This document shows, piece by piece, positions 10,401 to 25,300 of a stretch of DNA of 64,000 bases; within the stretch, counting starts at the first letter, position 1, and every line of letters starts with the position of its first letter. The DNA comes from Actinernus sp. WN-2022 (lineage: Eukaryota; Cnidaria; Anthozoa; Actiniaria; Actinernidae). A program made the position numbers and the translations under genes. Below the pieces are notes generated by a model, which searched no databases, was not told the DNA's origin, and saw only the letters and a program-made list of their open reading frames with translations. The stretch lies in the NCBI GenBank assembly GCA_030867875.1, contig JAOWCC010000577.1, positions 74,953,012 through 75,017,011 on the forward strand, given 5' to 3'.

Positions 10401-12400
10401 CCATCACTATTGGCCAAGTTCTCACATTTGCAGTGTTATGGTACAGGCAAAGGTCTTTGATTTGTACTAGTGTGTTCGACAATAACACACAGGCTATATC
10501 CTTTATTTTTGGACATAGATATAACTGTGTTATATAGCGAATTCGACTAATTATCTAGCTTTTCTAGTAACTCTGATGCCAGGAGGTCAATCTATTTCTA
10601 TTGCGCCTTCAATACCATCAATATTGGGCAAGTTCTCACATTTGCAATGTTATGGTACAGGCCAAGGTCTTTGATTTGTACTGGTGTGTTTGACAACAAC
10701 ACAGGCTATATCCTTTATTTTTGGACATATATATAACTGTGTTATATCGCGAATTCAACTAATTATCTAGTTTTTCCAGTAACTCTGATGGCTGTAGGTC
10801 AATTTATTTCTATTGCGCCATCAATACCATCACTTTTGGGCAAGCTGTCACAATTGCAGTGTTATTGTACAAGCCAAGGTATTTGATTTGTACTGGTGTG
10901 TTTGACAACAACACACAGACTATATCCTTTATCTTTGGACATAGAAATAACTGTGTTATATCTCGAATTCAACTAATTATCTAGTTTTTCTAGTAACTCT
11001 GCTGCCTGGAGGTCAATTTATTTCCATTGCACCATCAATACCATCACTATTGGCCAAGTTCTCACATTTGCAGTGTTATGGTACAGGCCAAGGTCTTTGA
11101 TTTGTACTGGAGTGTTTGACAACAACACACATACTATATCCTTTATCTTTGGACATAGAAATAACTGTGTTATATCGCAAATTCAACTAATTATCTAGTT
11201 TTCTAGTAACTCTGATGCCTGGAGGTCAATTTATTTCCATTGCGCCATCAATACCATCACTATTGGCCAAGTTCTCACATTTGCAGTGTTATGGTACAGG
11301 CAAAGGTCTTTGATTTGTACTAGTGTGTTCGACAATAACACACAGGCTATATCCTTTATTATTGGACATAGATATAACTGTGTTATATAGCGAATTCGAC
11401 TAATTATCTAGCTTTTCTAGTAACTCTGATGCCAGGAGGTCAATCTATTTCTATTGCGCCTTCAATACCATCAATATTGGGCAAGTTCTCACATTTGCAA
11501 TGTTATGGTACAGGCCAAGGACTTTGATTTGTACTGGTGTGTTTGACAACAACACAGGCTATATCCTTTTATTTTGGACATATATATAACTGTGTTATAT
11601 CGCGAATTCAACTAATTATCTAGTTTTTCCAGTAACTCTGATGGCTGTAGGTCAATTTATTTCTATAGCGCCATCAATACCATCACTTTTGGGCAAGCTG
11701 TCACATTTGCAGTGTTATTGTACAAGCCAAGGTATTTGATTTGTACTGGTGTGTTTGACAACAACACACAGACTATATCCTTTATCTTTGGACATAGAAA
11801 TAACTGTGTTATATCTCGAATTCAACTAATTATCTAGTTTTTCTAGTAACTCTGCTGCCTGGAGGTCAATTTATTTCCATTGCACCATCAATACCATCAC
11901 TATTGGCCAAGTTCTCACATTTGCAGTGTTATGGTACAGGCCAAGGTCTTTGATTTGTACTGGACTGTTTGACAACAACACACAGACTATATCCTTTATT
12001 TTTGGACATAGAAATAACTGTGTTATATCGCGAATTCAACTAATTATCTAGTTTTTCTAGTAACTCTTCTGCCTGGAGGTCAATTTATTTCCATTGCGCC
12101 ATCAATACCATCACTATTGGCCAAGTTCTCACATTTGCAGTGTTATGGTACAGGCCAAGGTCTTTGATATGTACTGGAGTGTTTGACAACAACACACAGA
12201 CTATATCCTTTATTTTTGGACATAGAAATAACTGTGTTATATCGCGAATTCAACTAATTATCTAGTTTTTCTAATAACTCTGATGCCTGGAGGTCAATTT
12301 ATTTCCATTGCTCCATCAATACCATCACTATTGGGCAAGTTCTCACATTTGCAATGTTATGGTACAGGCCAAGGTCTTTGATTTGTACTGGTGTGTTTGA
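7401..12400 (+). repeat. 24-monomer higher-order repeat, 5119 bp, copy 2
   Basis: Second copy of 2.3-7.4 kb in direct tandem, with few differences. For example, CAAGGTCTTTG at 6396 corresponds to CAAGGACTTTG at 11515. After about 12.4 kb the order of monomer classes changes and the 5119-bp register is lost. Confidence 0.85.
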
Positions 12401-14126
12401 CAACAACACAGGCTATATCCTTTATTTTTTGACATAGATATAACTGTACTATCTCGCGAATTCAACTAATTATCTAGTTTTTCTAGTAACTCTGATGCCT
12501 GGAGGTCAATTTATTTGTATTGCGCCATCAATACCATCAGTATTGGGCAAATTGTCACGTTTGCAGTGTTATGGTACAGGCCAAGGTCTTTGATTTGTAC
12601 TGGAGTGTTTCACAACACCACACAGACTATATTCTTTATCTTTGGACATGGAAATAACTGTGTTATATCTCGAATTCAACTAATTATCTAGTTTTTCTAG
12701 TAACTCTGCTGCCTGGAGGTCAATTTATTTCCATTGCACCATCAATACCATCACTATTGGCCAAGTTCTCACATTTGCAGTGTTATGGTACAGGCCAAGG
12801 TCTTTGATTTGTACTGGACTGTTTGACAACAACACACAGACTATATCCTTTATTTTTGGACATAGAAATAACTGTGTTATATCGCGAATTCAACTAATTA
12901 TCTAGTTTTTCTAGTAACTCTGATGCCAGGAGGTCAATCTATTTCTATTGCGCCTTCAATACCATCAATATTGGGCAAGTTCTCACATTTGCAATGTTAT
13001 GGTACAGGCCAAGGTCTTTGATTTGTACTGGTGTGTTTGACAACAACACAGGCTATATCCTTTATTTTTGGACATATATATAACTGTGTTATATCGCGAA
13101 TTCAACTAATTATCTAGTTTTTCCAGTAACTCTGATGGCTGTAGGTCAATTTATTTCTATTGCGCCATCAATACCATCACTTTTGGGCAAGCTGTCACAA
13201 TTGCAGTGTTATTGTACAAGCCAAGGTATTTGATTTGTACTGGTGTGTTTGACAACAACACACAGACTATATCCTTTATCTTTGGACATAGAAATAACTG
13301 TGTTATATCTCGAATTCAACTAATTATCTAGTTTTTCTAGTAACTCTGCTGCCTGGAGGTCAATTTATTTCCATTGCACCATCAATACCATCACTATTGG
13401 CCAAGTTCTCACATTTGCAGTGTTATGGTACAGGCCAAGGTCTTTGATTTGTACTGGACTGTTTGACAACAACACACAGACTATATCCTTTATTTTTGGA
13501 CATAGAAATAACTGTGTTATATCGCGAATTCAACTAATTATCTAGTTTTTCTAGTAACTCTGATGCCAGGAGGTCAATCTATTTCTATTGCGCCTTCAAT
13601 ACCATCAATATTGGGCAAGTTCTCACATTTGCAATGTTATGGTACAGGCCAAGGTCTTTGATTTGTACTGGTGTGTTTGACAACAACACAGGCTATATCC
13701 TTTATTTTTGGACATATATATAACTGTGTTATATCGCGAATTCAACTAATTATCTAGTTTTTCCAGTAACTCTGATGGCTGTAGGTCAATTTATTTCTAT
13801 TGCGCCATCAATACCATCACTTTTGGGCAAGCTGTCACAATTGCAGTGTTATTGTACAAGCCAAGGTATTTGATTTGTACTGGTGTGTTTGACAACAACA
13901 CACAGACTATATCCTTTATCTTTGGACATAGAAATAACTGTGTTATATCTCGAATTCAACTAATTATCTAGTTTTTCTAGTAACTCTGCTGCCTGGAGGT
14001 CAATTTATTTCCATTGCACCATCAATACCATCACTATTGGCCAAGTTCTCACATTTGCAGTGTTATGGTACAGGCCAAGGTCTTTGATTTGTACTGGACT
14101 GTTTGACAACAACACACAGACTATAT

Positions 14127-17100
14127 CCTTCATTTTGGACATAGAAATAACTGTGTTATATCGCGAATTCAACTAATTATCTAGTTTTTCTAGTAACTCT
14201 GCTGCCTGGAGGTCAATTTATTTCCATTGCACCATCAATACCATCACTATTGGCCAAGTTCTCACATTTGCAGTGTTATGGTACAGGCCAAGGTCTTTGA
14301 TTTGTACTGGAGTGTTTGACAACAACACACAGACTATATCCTTTATTTTTGGACATAGAAATAACTGTGTTATATCGCGAATTCAACTAATTATCTAGTT
14401 TTTCTAATAACTCTGATGCCTGGAGGTCAATTTATTTCCATTGCTCCATCAATACCATCACTATTGGGCAAGTTCTCACATTTGCAATGTTATGGTACAG
14501 GCCAAGGTCTTTGATTTGTACTGGTGTGTTTGACAACAACACAGGCTATATCCTTTATTTTTTGACATAGATATAACTGTACTATATCGCGAATTCAACT
14601 AATTATCTAGTGTTTCTAGTAACTCTGATGCCTGGAGGTCAATTTATTTGTATTGCGCCATCAATACCATCAGTATTGGGCAAATTGTCACGTTTGCAGT
14701 GTTATGGTACAGGCCAAGGTCTTTGATTTGTACTGGAGTGTTTGACAACAACACACAGACTATATTCTTTATCTTTGGACATAGAAATAACTGTGTTATA
14801 TCTCGAATTCAACTAATTATCTAGTTTTTCTAGTAACTCTGCTGCCTGGAGGTCAATTTATTTCCATTGCACCATCAATACCATCACTATTGGCCAAGTT
14901 CTCACATTTGCAGTGTTATGGTACAGGCCAAGGTCTTTGATTTGTACTGGACTGTTTGACAACAACACACAGACTATATCCTTTATTTTTGGACATAGAA
15001 ATAACTGTGTTATATCGCGAATTCAACTAATTATCTAGTTTTTCTAGTAACTCTGCTGCCTGGAGGTCAATTTATTTCCATTGCACCATCAATACCATCA
15101 CTATTGGCCAAGTTCTCACATTTGCAGTGTTATGGTACAGGCAAAGGTCTTTGATTTGTACTAGTGTGTTCGACACTAACACACAGGCTATATCCTTTAT
15201 TTTTGGACATAGATATAACTGTGTTATATAGCGAATTCGACTAATTATCTAGCTTTTCTAGTAACTCTGATGCCAGGAGGTCAATCTATTTCTATTGCGC
15301 CTTCAATACCATCAATATTGGGCAAGTTCTCACATTTGCAATGTTATGGTACAGGCCAAGGTCTTTGATTTGTACTGGTGTGTTTGACAACAACACAGGC
15401 TATATCCTTTATTTTTGGACATATATATAACTGTGTTATATCGCGAATTCAACTAATTATATAGTTTTTCCAGTAACTCTGATGGCTGTAGGTCAATTTA
15501 TTTCTATTGCGCCATCAATACCATCACTTTTGGGCAAGCTGTCACAATTGCAGTGTTATTGTACAAGCCAAGGTATTTGATTTGTACTGGTGTGTTTGAC
15601 AACAACACACAGACTATATCCTTTATCTTTGGACATATAAATAACTGTGTTATATCTCGAATTCAACTAATTATCTAGTTTTTCTAGTAACTCTGCTGCC
15701 TGGAGGTCAATTTATTTCCATTGCACCATCAATACCATCACTATTGGCCAAGTTCTCACATTTGCAGTGTTATGGTACAGGCCATGGTCTTTGATTTGTA
15801 CTGGACTGTTTGACAACAACACACAGACTATATCCTTCATTTTGGACATAGAAATAACTGTGTTATATCGCGAATTCAACTAATTATCTAGTTTTTCTAG
15901 TAACTCTGCTGCCTGGAGGTCAATTTATTTCCATTGCACCATCAATACCATCACTATTGGCCAAGTTCTCACATTTGCAGTGTTATGGTACAGGCCAAGG
16001 TCTTTGATTTGTACTGGAGTGTTTGACAACAACACACAGACTATATCCTTTATTTTTGGACATAGAAATAACTGTGTTATATCGCGAATTCAACTAATTA
16101 TCTAGTTTTTCTAATAACTCTGATGCCTGGAGGTCAATTTATTTCCATTGCTCCATCAATACCATCACTATTGGGCAAGTTCTCACATTTGCAATGTTAT
16201 GGTACAGGCCAAGGTCTTTGATTTGTACTGGTGTGTTTGACAACAACACAGGCTATATCCTTTATTTTTTGACATAGATATAACTGTACTATATCGCGAA
16301 TTCAACTAATTATCTAGTGTTTCTAGTAACTCTGATGCCTGGAGGTCAATTTATTTGTATTGCGCCATCAATACCATCAGTATTGGGCAAATTGTCACGT
16401 TTGCAGTGTTATGGTACAGGCCAAGGTCTTTGATTTGTACTGGAGTGTTTGACAACAACACACAGACTATATTCTTTATCTTTGGACATAGAAATAACTG
16501 TGTTATATCTCGAATTCAACTAATTATCTAGTTTTTCTAGTAACTCTGCTGCCTGGAGGTCAATTTATTTCCATTGCACCATCAATACCATCACTATTGG
16601 CCAAGTTCTCACATTTGCAGTGTTATGGTACAGGCCAAGGTCTTTGATTTGTACTGGACTGTTTGACAACAACACACAGACTATATCCTTTATTTTTGGA
16701 CATAGAAATAACTGTGTTATATCGCGAATTCAACTAATTATCTAGTTTTTCTAGTAACTCTGCTGCCTGGAGGTCAATTTATTTCCATTGCACCATCAAT
16801 ACCATCACTATTGGCCAAGTTCTCACATTTGCAGTGTTATGGTACAGGCAAAGGTCTTTGATTTGTACTAGTGTGTTCGACACTAACACACAGGCTATAT
16901 CCTTTATTTTTGGACATAGATATAACTGTGTTATATAGCGAATTCGACTAATTATCTAGCTTTTCTAGTAACTCTGATGCCAGGAGGTCAATCTATTTCT
17001 ATTGCGCCTTCAATACCATCAATATTGGGCAAGTTCTCACATTTGCAATGTTATGGTACAGGCCAAGGTCTTTGATTTGTACTGGTGTGTTTGACAACAA

Positions 17101-17450
17101 CACAGGCTATATCCTTTATTTTTGGACATATATATAACTGTGTTATATCGCGAATTCAACTAATTATCTAGTTTTTCCAGTAACTCTGATGGCTGTAGGT
17201 CAATTTATTTCTATTGCGCCATCAATACCATCACTTTTGGGCAAGCTGTCACAATTGCAGTGTTATTGTACAAGCCAAGGTATTTGATTTGTACTGGTGT
17301 GTTTGACAACAACACACAGACTATATCCTTTATCTTTGGACATAGAAATAACTGTGTTATATCTCGAATTCAACTAATTATCTAGTTTTTCTAGTAACTC
17401 TGCTGCCTGGAGGTCAATTTATTTCCATTGCTCCATCAATACCATCACTA
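14127..17450 (+). repeat. Tandem duplication of an eight-monomer block, 1707 bp
   Basis: Private variants recur at offset 1707: the short junction CCTTCATTTTGGACAT (14127/15834), TAGTGTTTCTAG (14608/16315) and CGACACTAACACAC (15171/16878). Two consecutive copies, 14127-15833 and 15834-17540, share them. The second copy fades at about 17.4 kb, where class f/g monomers follow earlier than expected. Confidence 0.85.
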
Positions 17451-18099
17451 TTGGGCAAGTTCTCACATTTGCAATGTTATGGTACAGGCCAAGGTCTTTG
17501 ATTTGTACTGGTGTGTTTGACAACAACACAGGCTATATCCTTTATTTTTTGACATAGATATAACTGTACTATATCGCGAATTCAACTAATTATCTAGTTT
17601 TTCTAGTAACTCTGATGCCTGGAGGTCAATTTATTTGTATTGCGCCATCAATACCATCAGTATTGGGCAAATTGTCACGTTTGCAGTGTTATGGTACAGG
17701 CCAAGGTCTTTGATTTGTACTGGAGTGTTTGAAAACAACACACAGACTATATTCTTTATCTTTGGACATAGAAATAACTGTGTTATATCTCGAATTCAAC
17801 TAATTATCTAGTTTTTCTAGTAACTCTGCTGCCTGGAGGTCAATTTATTTCCATTGCACCATCAATACCATCACTTTTGGCCAAGTTCTCACATTTGCAG
17901 TGTTATGGTACAGGCCAAGGTCTTTGATTTGTACTGGACTGTTTGACAACAACACACAGACTATATCCTTTATTTTTGGACATAGAAATAACTGTGTTAT
18001 ATCGCGAATTCAACTAATTATCTAGTTTTTCTAGTAACTCTGCTGCCTGGAGGTCAATTTATTTCCATTGCACCATCAATACCATCACAATTGGCCAAG

Positions 18100-21000
18100 T
18101 TCTCACATTTGCAGTGTTATGGTACAGGCAAAGGTCTTTGATTTGTACTAGTGTGTTCGACAATAACACACAGGCTATATCCTTTATTTTTGGACATAGA
18201 TATAACTGTGTTATATAGCGAATTCGACTAATTATCTAGCTTTTCTAGTAACTCTGATGCCAGGAGGTCAATCTATTTCTATTGCGCCTTCAATACCATC
18301 AATATTGGGCAAGTTCTCACATTTGCAATGTTATGGTACAGGCCAAGGTCTTTGATTTGTACTGGTGTGTTTGACAACAACACAGGCTATATCCTTTATT
18401 TTTGGACATATATATAACTGTGTTATATCGCGAATTCAACTAATTATCTAGTTTTTCCAGTAACTCTGATGGCTGTAGGTCAATTTATTTCTATTGCGCC
18501 ATCAATACCATCACTTTTGGGCAAGCTGTCACAATTGCAGTGTTATTGTACAAGCCAAGGTATTTGATTTGTACTGGTGTGTTTGACAACAACACACAGA
18601 CTATATCCTTTATCTTTGGACATAGAAATAACTGTGATATATCTCGAATTCAACTAATTATCTAGTGTTTCTAGTAACTCTGCTGCCTGGAGGTCAATTT
18701 ATTTCCATTGCACCATCAATACCATCACTATTGGCCAAGTTCTCACATTTGCAGTGTTATGGTACAGGCCAAGGTCTTTGATTTGTACTGGACTGTTTGA
18801 CAACAACACACAGACTATATCCTTCATTTTGGACATAGAAATAACTGTGTTATATCGCGAATTCAACTAATTATCTAGTTTTTCTAGTAACTCTGCTGCC
18901 TGGAGGTCAAATTATTTCCATTGCGCCATCAATACCATCACTATTGGCCAAGTTCTCACATTTGCAGTGTTATGGTACAGGCCAAGGTCTTTGATTTGTA
19001 CTGGAGTGTTTGACAACAACACACATACTATATCCTTTATCTTTGGACATAGAAATAACTGTGTTATATCGCAAATTCAACTAATTATCTAGTTTTCTAG
19101 TAACTCTGATGCCTGGAGGTCAATTTATTTCCATTGCGCCATCAATACCATCACTATTGGCCAAGTTCTCACATTTGCAGTGTTATGGTACAGGCAAAGG
19201 TCTTTGATTTGTACTAGTGTGTTCGACAATAACACACAGGCTATATCCTTTATTATTGGACATAGATATAACTGTGTTATATAGCGAATTCGACTAATTA
19301 TCTAGCTTTTCTAGTAACTCTGATGCCAGGAGGTCAATCTATTTCTATTGCGCCTTCAATACCATCAATATTGGGCAAGTTCTCACATTTGCAATGTTAT
19401 GGTACAGGCCAAGGTCTTTGATTTGTACTAGTGTGTTTGACAACAACACAGGCTATATCCTTTTATTTTGGACATATATATAACTGTGTTATATCGCGAA
19501 TTCAACTAATTATCTAGTTTTTCCAGTAACTCTGATGGCTGTAGGTCAATTTATTTCTATAGCGCCATCAATACCATCACTTTTGGGCAAGCTGTCACAT
19601 TTGCAGTGTTATTGTACAAGCCAAGGTATTTGATTTGTACTGGTGTGTTTGACAACAACACACAGACTATATCCTTTATCTTTGGACATAGAAATAACTG
19701 TGTTATATCTCGAATTCAACTAATTATCTAGTTTTTCTAGTAACTCTGCTGCCTGGAGGTCAATTTATTTCCATTGCACCATCAATACCATCACTATTGG
19801 CCAAGTTCTCACATTTGCAGTGTTATGGTACAGGCCAAGGTCTTTGATTTGTACTGGAGTGTTTGACAACAACACACAGACTATATCCTTTATTTTTGGA
19901 CATAGCAATAACTGTGTTATATCGCGAATTCAACTAATTATCTAGTTTTTCTAATAACTCTGATGCCTGGAGGTCAATATATTTCCATTGCTCCATCAAT
20001 ACCATCACTATTGGGCAAGTTCTCACATTTGCAATGTTATGGTACAGGCCAAGGTCTTTGATTTGTACTGGTGTGTTTGACAACAACACAGGCTATATCC
20101 TTTATTTTTTGACATAGATATAACTGTAATATATCGCAAATACAACTAATTATCTAGTTTTCTAATAACTCTGATGCCTGGAGGTCAATTTATTTCCATT
20201 GCTCCATCAATACCATCAGTATTGGGCAAGTTCTCACATTTGCAATGTTATGGTACAGGCCAAGGTCTTTGATTTGTACTGGTGTGTTTGACAACAACAC
20301 AGGCTATATCCTTTATTTTTTGACATAGATATAACTGTACTATATCGCGAATTCAACTAATTATCTAGTTTTTCTAGTAACTCTGATGCCTGGAGGTCAA
20401 TTTATTTGTATTGCGCCATCAATACCATCAGTATTGGGCAAATTGTCACGTTTCCAGTGTTATGGTACAGGCCAAGGTCTTTGATTTGTACTGGAGTGTT
20501 TGACAACAACACACAGACTATATTCTTTATCTTTGGACATAGAAATAACTGTGTTATATCTCGAATTCAACTAATTATCTAGTTTTTCTAGTAACTCTGC
20601 TGCCTGGAGGACAATTTATTTCCATTGCACCATCAATACCATCACTATTGGCCAAGTTCTCACATTTGCAGTGTTATGGTACAGGCCAAGGTCTTTGATT
20701 TGTACTGGACTGTTTGACAACAACACACAGACTATATCCTTTATTTTTGGACATAGAAATAACTGTGTTATATCGCGAATTCAACTAATTATCTAGTTTT
20801 TCTAGTAACTCTGCTGCCTGGAGGTCAATTTATTTCCATTGCACCATCAATACCATCACTATTGGCCAAGTTCTCACATTTGCAGTGTTATGGTACAGGC
20901 CAAGGTCTTTGATTTGTACTGGAGTGTTTGACAACAACACACAGACTATATCCTTTATTTTTGGGCATAGCAATAACTGTGTTATATCGCGAATTCAACT

Positions 21001-22430
21001 AATTATCTAGTTTTTCTAATAACTCTGATGCCTGGAGGTCAATATATTTCCATTGCTCCATCAATACCATCACTATTGGGCAAGTTCTCACATTTGCAAT
21101 GTTATGGTACAGGCCAAGGTCTTTGATTTGTACTGGTGTGTTTGACAACAACACAGGCTATATCCTTTATTTTTTGACATAGATATAACTGTAATATATC
21201 GCAAATTCAACTAATTATCTAGTTTTCTAGTAACTCTGATGCCTGGAGGTCAATTTATTTCCATTGCGCCATCAATACCATCACTATTGGCCAAGTTCTC
21301 ACATTTGCAGTGTTATGGTACAGGCAAAGGTCTTTGATTTGTACTAGTGTGTTCGACAATAACACACAGGCTATATCCTTTATTTTTGGACATAGATATA
21401 ACTGTGTTATATAGCGAATTCGACTAATTATCTAGCTTTTCTAGTAACTCTGATGCCAGGAGGTCAATCTATTTCTATTGCGCCTTCAATACCATCAATA
21501 TTGGGCAAGTTCTCACATTTGCAATGTTATGGTACAGGCCAAGGTCTTTGATTTGTACTGGTGTGTTTGACAACAACACACAGACTATATCCTTTATTTT
21601 TGGACATAGAAATAACTGTGTTATATCGCGAATTCAACTAATTATCTAGTTTTTCTAGTAACTCTGCTGCCTGGAGGTCAATTTATTTCCATTGCACCAT
21701 CAATACCATCACTATTGGCCAAGTTCTCACATTTGCAGTGTTATGGTACAGGCCAAGGTCTTTGATTTGTACTGGACTGTTTGACAACAACACACAGACT
21801 ATATCCTTTATTTTTGGACATAGAAATAACTGTGTTATATCGCGAATTCAACTAATTATCTAGTTTTTCTAGTAACTCTGCTGCCTGGAGGTCAATTTAT
21901 TTCCATTGCACCATCAATACCATCACTATTGGCCAAGTTCTCACATTTGCAGTGTTATGGTACAGGCCAAGGTCTTTGATTTGTACTGGAGTGTTTGACA
22001 ACAACACACAGACTATATCCTTTATTTTTGGACATAGCAATAACTGTGTTATATCGCGAATTCAACTAATTATCTAGTTTTTCTAATAACTCTGATGCCT
22101 GGAGGTCAATATATTTCCATTGCTCCATCAATACCATCACTATTGGGCAAGTTCTCACATTTGCAATGTTATGGTACAGGCAAAGGTCTTTGATTTGTAC
22201 TGGTGTGTTTGACAACAACACAGGCTATATCCTTTATTTTTTGACATAGATATAACTGTAATATATCGCAAATTCAACTAATTATCTAGTTTTCTAGTAA
22301 CTCTGATGCCTGGAGGTCAATTTATTTCCATTGCGCCATCAATACCATCACTATTGGCCAAGTTCTCACATTTGCAGTGTTATGGTACAGGCAAAGGTCT
22401 TTGATTTGTACTGGAGTGTTTGACAACAAC
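18100..22430 (+). repeat. Satellite block repeated 41 kb downstream
   Basis: Rare variants here recur near the right end of the window. GTGATATATCTCG at 18634 matches 59141 and CATCAGTATTGGGC at 20214 matches 60721 (offset 40507). GGGCATAGCAATAAC at 20963 matches 62535 and the GGCAAAGG word at 22179 matches 63751 (offset 41572). The 1065-bp change in offset equals five monomers, tandemly duplicated in the right-hand copy around 60.7-61.8 kb. Confidence 0.85.
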
Positions 22431-25300
22431 ACACAGACTATATCCTTTATTTTTGGACATAGCAATAACTGTGTTATATCGCGAATTCAACTAATTATCT
22501 AGTTTTTCTAATAACTCTGATGCCTGGAGGTCAATATATTTCCATTGCTCCATCAATACCATCACTATTGGGCAAGTTCTCACATTTGCAATGTTATGGT
22601 ACAGGCCAAGGTCTTTGATTTGTACTGGTGTGTTTGACAACAACACAGGCTATATCCTTTATTTTTTGACATAGATATAACTGTAATATATCGCAAATTC
22701 AACTAATTATCTAGTTTTCTAGTAACTCTGATGCCTGGAGTTCAATTTATTTCCATTGCGCCATCAATACCATCACTATTGGCCAAGTTCTCACATTTGC
22801 AGTGTTATGGTACAGGCAAAGGTCTTTGATTTGTACTAGTGTGTTCGACAATAACACACAGGCTATATCCTTTATTTTTGGACATAGATATAACTGTGTT
22901 ATATAGCGAATTCGACTAATTATCTAGCTTTTCTAGTAACTCTGATGCCAGGAGGTCAATCTATTTCTATTGCGCCTTCAATACCATCAATATTGGGCAA
23001 GTTCTCACATTTGCAATGTTATGGTACAGGCCAAGGTCTTTGATTTGTACTGGTGTGTTTGACAACAACACAGGCTATATCCTTTATTTTTTGACATAGA
23101 TATAACTGTAATATATCGCAAATTCAACTAATTATCTAGTTTTTCTAATAACTCTGATGCCTGGAGGTCAATTTATTTCCATTGCTCCATCAATACCATC
23201 ACTATTGGGCAAGTTCTCACATTTGCAATGTTATGGTACAGGCCAAGGTCTTTGATTTGTACTGGTGTGTTTGACAACAACACAGGCTATATCCTTTATT
23301 TTTTGACATAGATATAACTGTACTATATCGCGAATTCAACTAATTATCTAGTTTTTCTAGTAACTCTGATGCCTGGAGGTCAATTTATTTGTATTGCGCC
23401 ATCAATACCATCAGTATTGGGCAAATTGTCACGTTTGCAGTGTTATGGTACAGGCCAAGGTCTTTGATTTGTACTGGAGTGTTTGACAACAACACACAGA
23501 CTATATTCTTTATCTTTGGACATAGAAATAACTGTGTTATATCTCGAATTCAACTAATTATCTAGTTTTCTAGTAACTCTGCTGCCTGGAGGTCAATTTA
23601 TTTCCATTGCACCATCAATACCATCACTATTGGCCAAGTTCTCACATTTGCAGTGTTATGGTACAGGCCAAGGTCTTTGATTTGTACTGGACTGTTTGAC
23701 AACAACACAGGCTATATCCTTTATTTTTTGACATAGAAATAACTGTGTTATATCGCGAATTCAACTAATTATCTAGTTTTTCTAGTAACTCTGCTGCCTG
23801 GAGGTCAATTTATTTCCATTGCACCATCAATACCATCACTATTGGCCAAGTTCTCACATTTGCAGTGTTATGGTACAGGCCAAGGTCTTTGATTTGTACT
23901 GGAGTGTTTGACAACAACACACAGACTATATCCTTTATTTTTGGACATAGCAATAACTGTGTTATATCGCGAATTCAACTAATTATCTAGTTTTTCTAAT
24001 AACTCTGATGCCTGGAGGTCAATATATTTCCATTGCTCCATCAATACCATCACTATTGGGCAAGTTCTCACATTTGCAATGTTATGGTACAGGCAAAGGT
24101 CTTTGATTTGTACTGGTGTGTTTGACAACAACACAGGCTATATCCTTTATTTTTTGACATAGATATAACTGTAATATATCGCAAATTCAACTAATTATCT
24201 AGTTTTCTAGTAACTCTGATGCCTGGAGGCCAATTTATTTCCATTGCGCCATCAATACCATCACTATTGGCCAAGTTCTCACATTTGCAGTGTTATGGTA
24301 CAGGCAAAGGTCTTTGATTTGTACTGGAGTGTTTGACAACAACACACAGACTATATCCTTTATTTTTGGACATAGCAATAACTGTGTTATATCGCGAATT
24401 CAACTAATTATCTAGTTTTTCTAATACCTCTGATGCCTGGAGGTCAATATATTTCCATTGCTCCATCAATACCATCACTATTGGGCAAGTTCTCACATTT
24501 GCAATGTTATGGTACAGGCCAAGGTCTTTGATTTGTACTGGTGTGTTTGACAACAACACAGGCTATATCCTTTATTTTTTGACATAGATATAACTGTAAT
24601 ATATCGCAAATTCAACTAATTATCTAGTTTTCTAGTAACTCTGATGCCTGGAGGTCAATTTATTTCCATTGCGCCATCAATACCATCACTATTGGCCAAG
24701 TTCTCACATTTGCAGTGTTATGGTACAGGCAAAGGTCTTTGATTTGTACTAGTGTGTTCGACAATAACACACAGGCTATATCCTTTATTTTTGGACATAG
24801 ATATAACTGTGTTATATAGCGAATTCGACTAATTATCTAGCTTTTCTAGTAACTCTGATGCCAGGAGGTCAATCTATTTCTATTGCGCCTTCAATACCAT
24901 CAATATTGGGCAAGTTCTCACATTTGCAATGTTATGGTACAGGCCAAGGTCTTTGATTTGTACTGGTGTGTTTGACAACAACACAGGCTATATCCTTTAT
25001 TTTTGGACATATATATAACTGTGTTATATCGCGAATTCAACTAATTATCTAGTTTTTCCAGTAACTCTGATGGCTGTAGGTCAATTTATTTCTATTGCGC
25101 CATCAATACCATCACTTTTGGGCAAGCTGTCACATTTGCAGTGTTATTGTACAAGCCAAGGTATTTGATTTGTACTGGTGTGTTTGACAACAACACACAG
25201 ACTATATCCTTTATTTTTGGACATAGAAATAACTGTGTTATATCTCGAATTCAACTAATTATCTAGTTTTTCTCGTAACTCTGCTGCCTGGAGGTCAATT
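22000..25300 (+). repeat. Satellite block repeated 23 kb downstream, across array B
   Basis: Matches 45.06-48.78 kb. GGAGTTCAAT is at 22737/45784 and the short TAGTTTTCTAG word near 23565/46612 (both offset 23047). TTTTTTGACATAGAAATAAC at 23729/47201 and the rare TTTTTCTCGTAAC at about 25270/48742 have offset 23472. The 425-bp step is two extra monomers in the right copy (about 46.65-47.05 kb). Confidence 0.85.
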
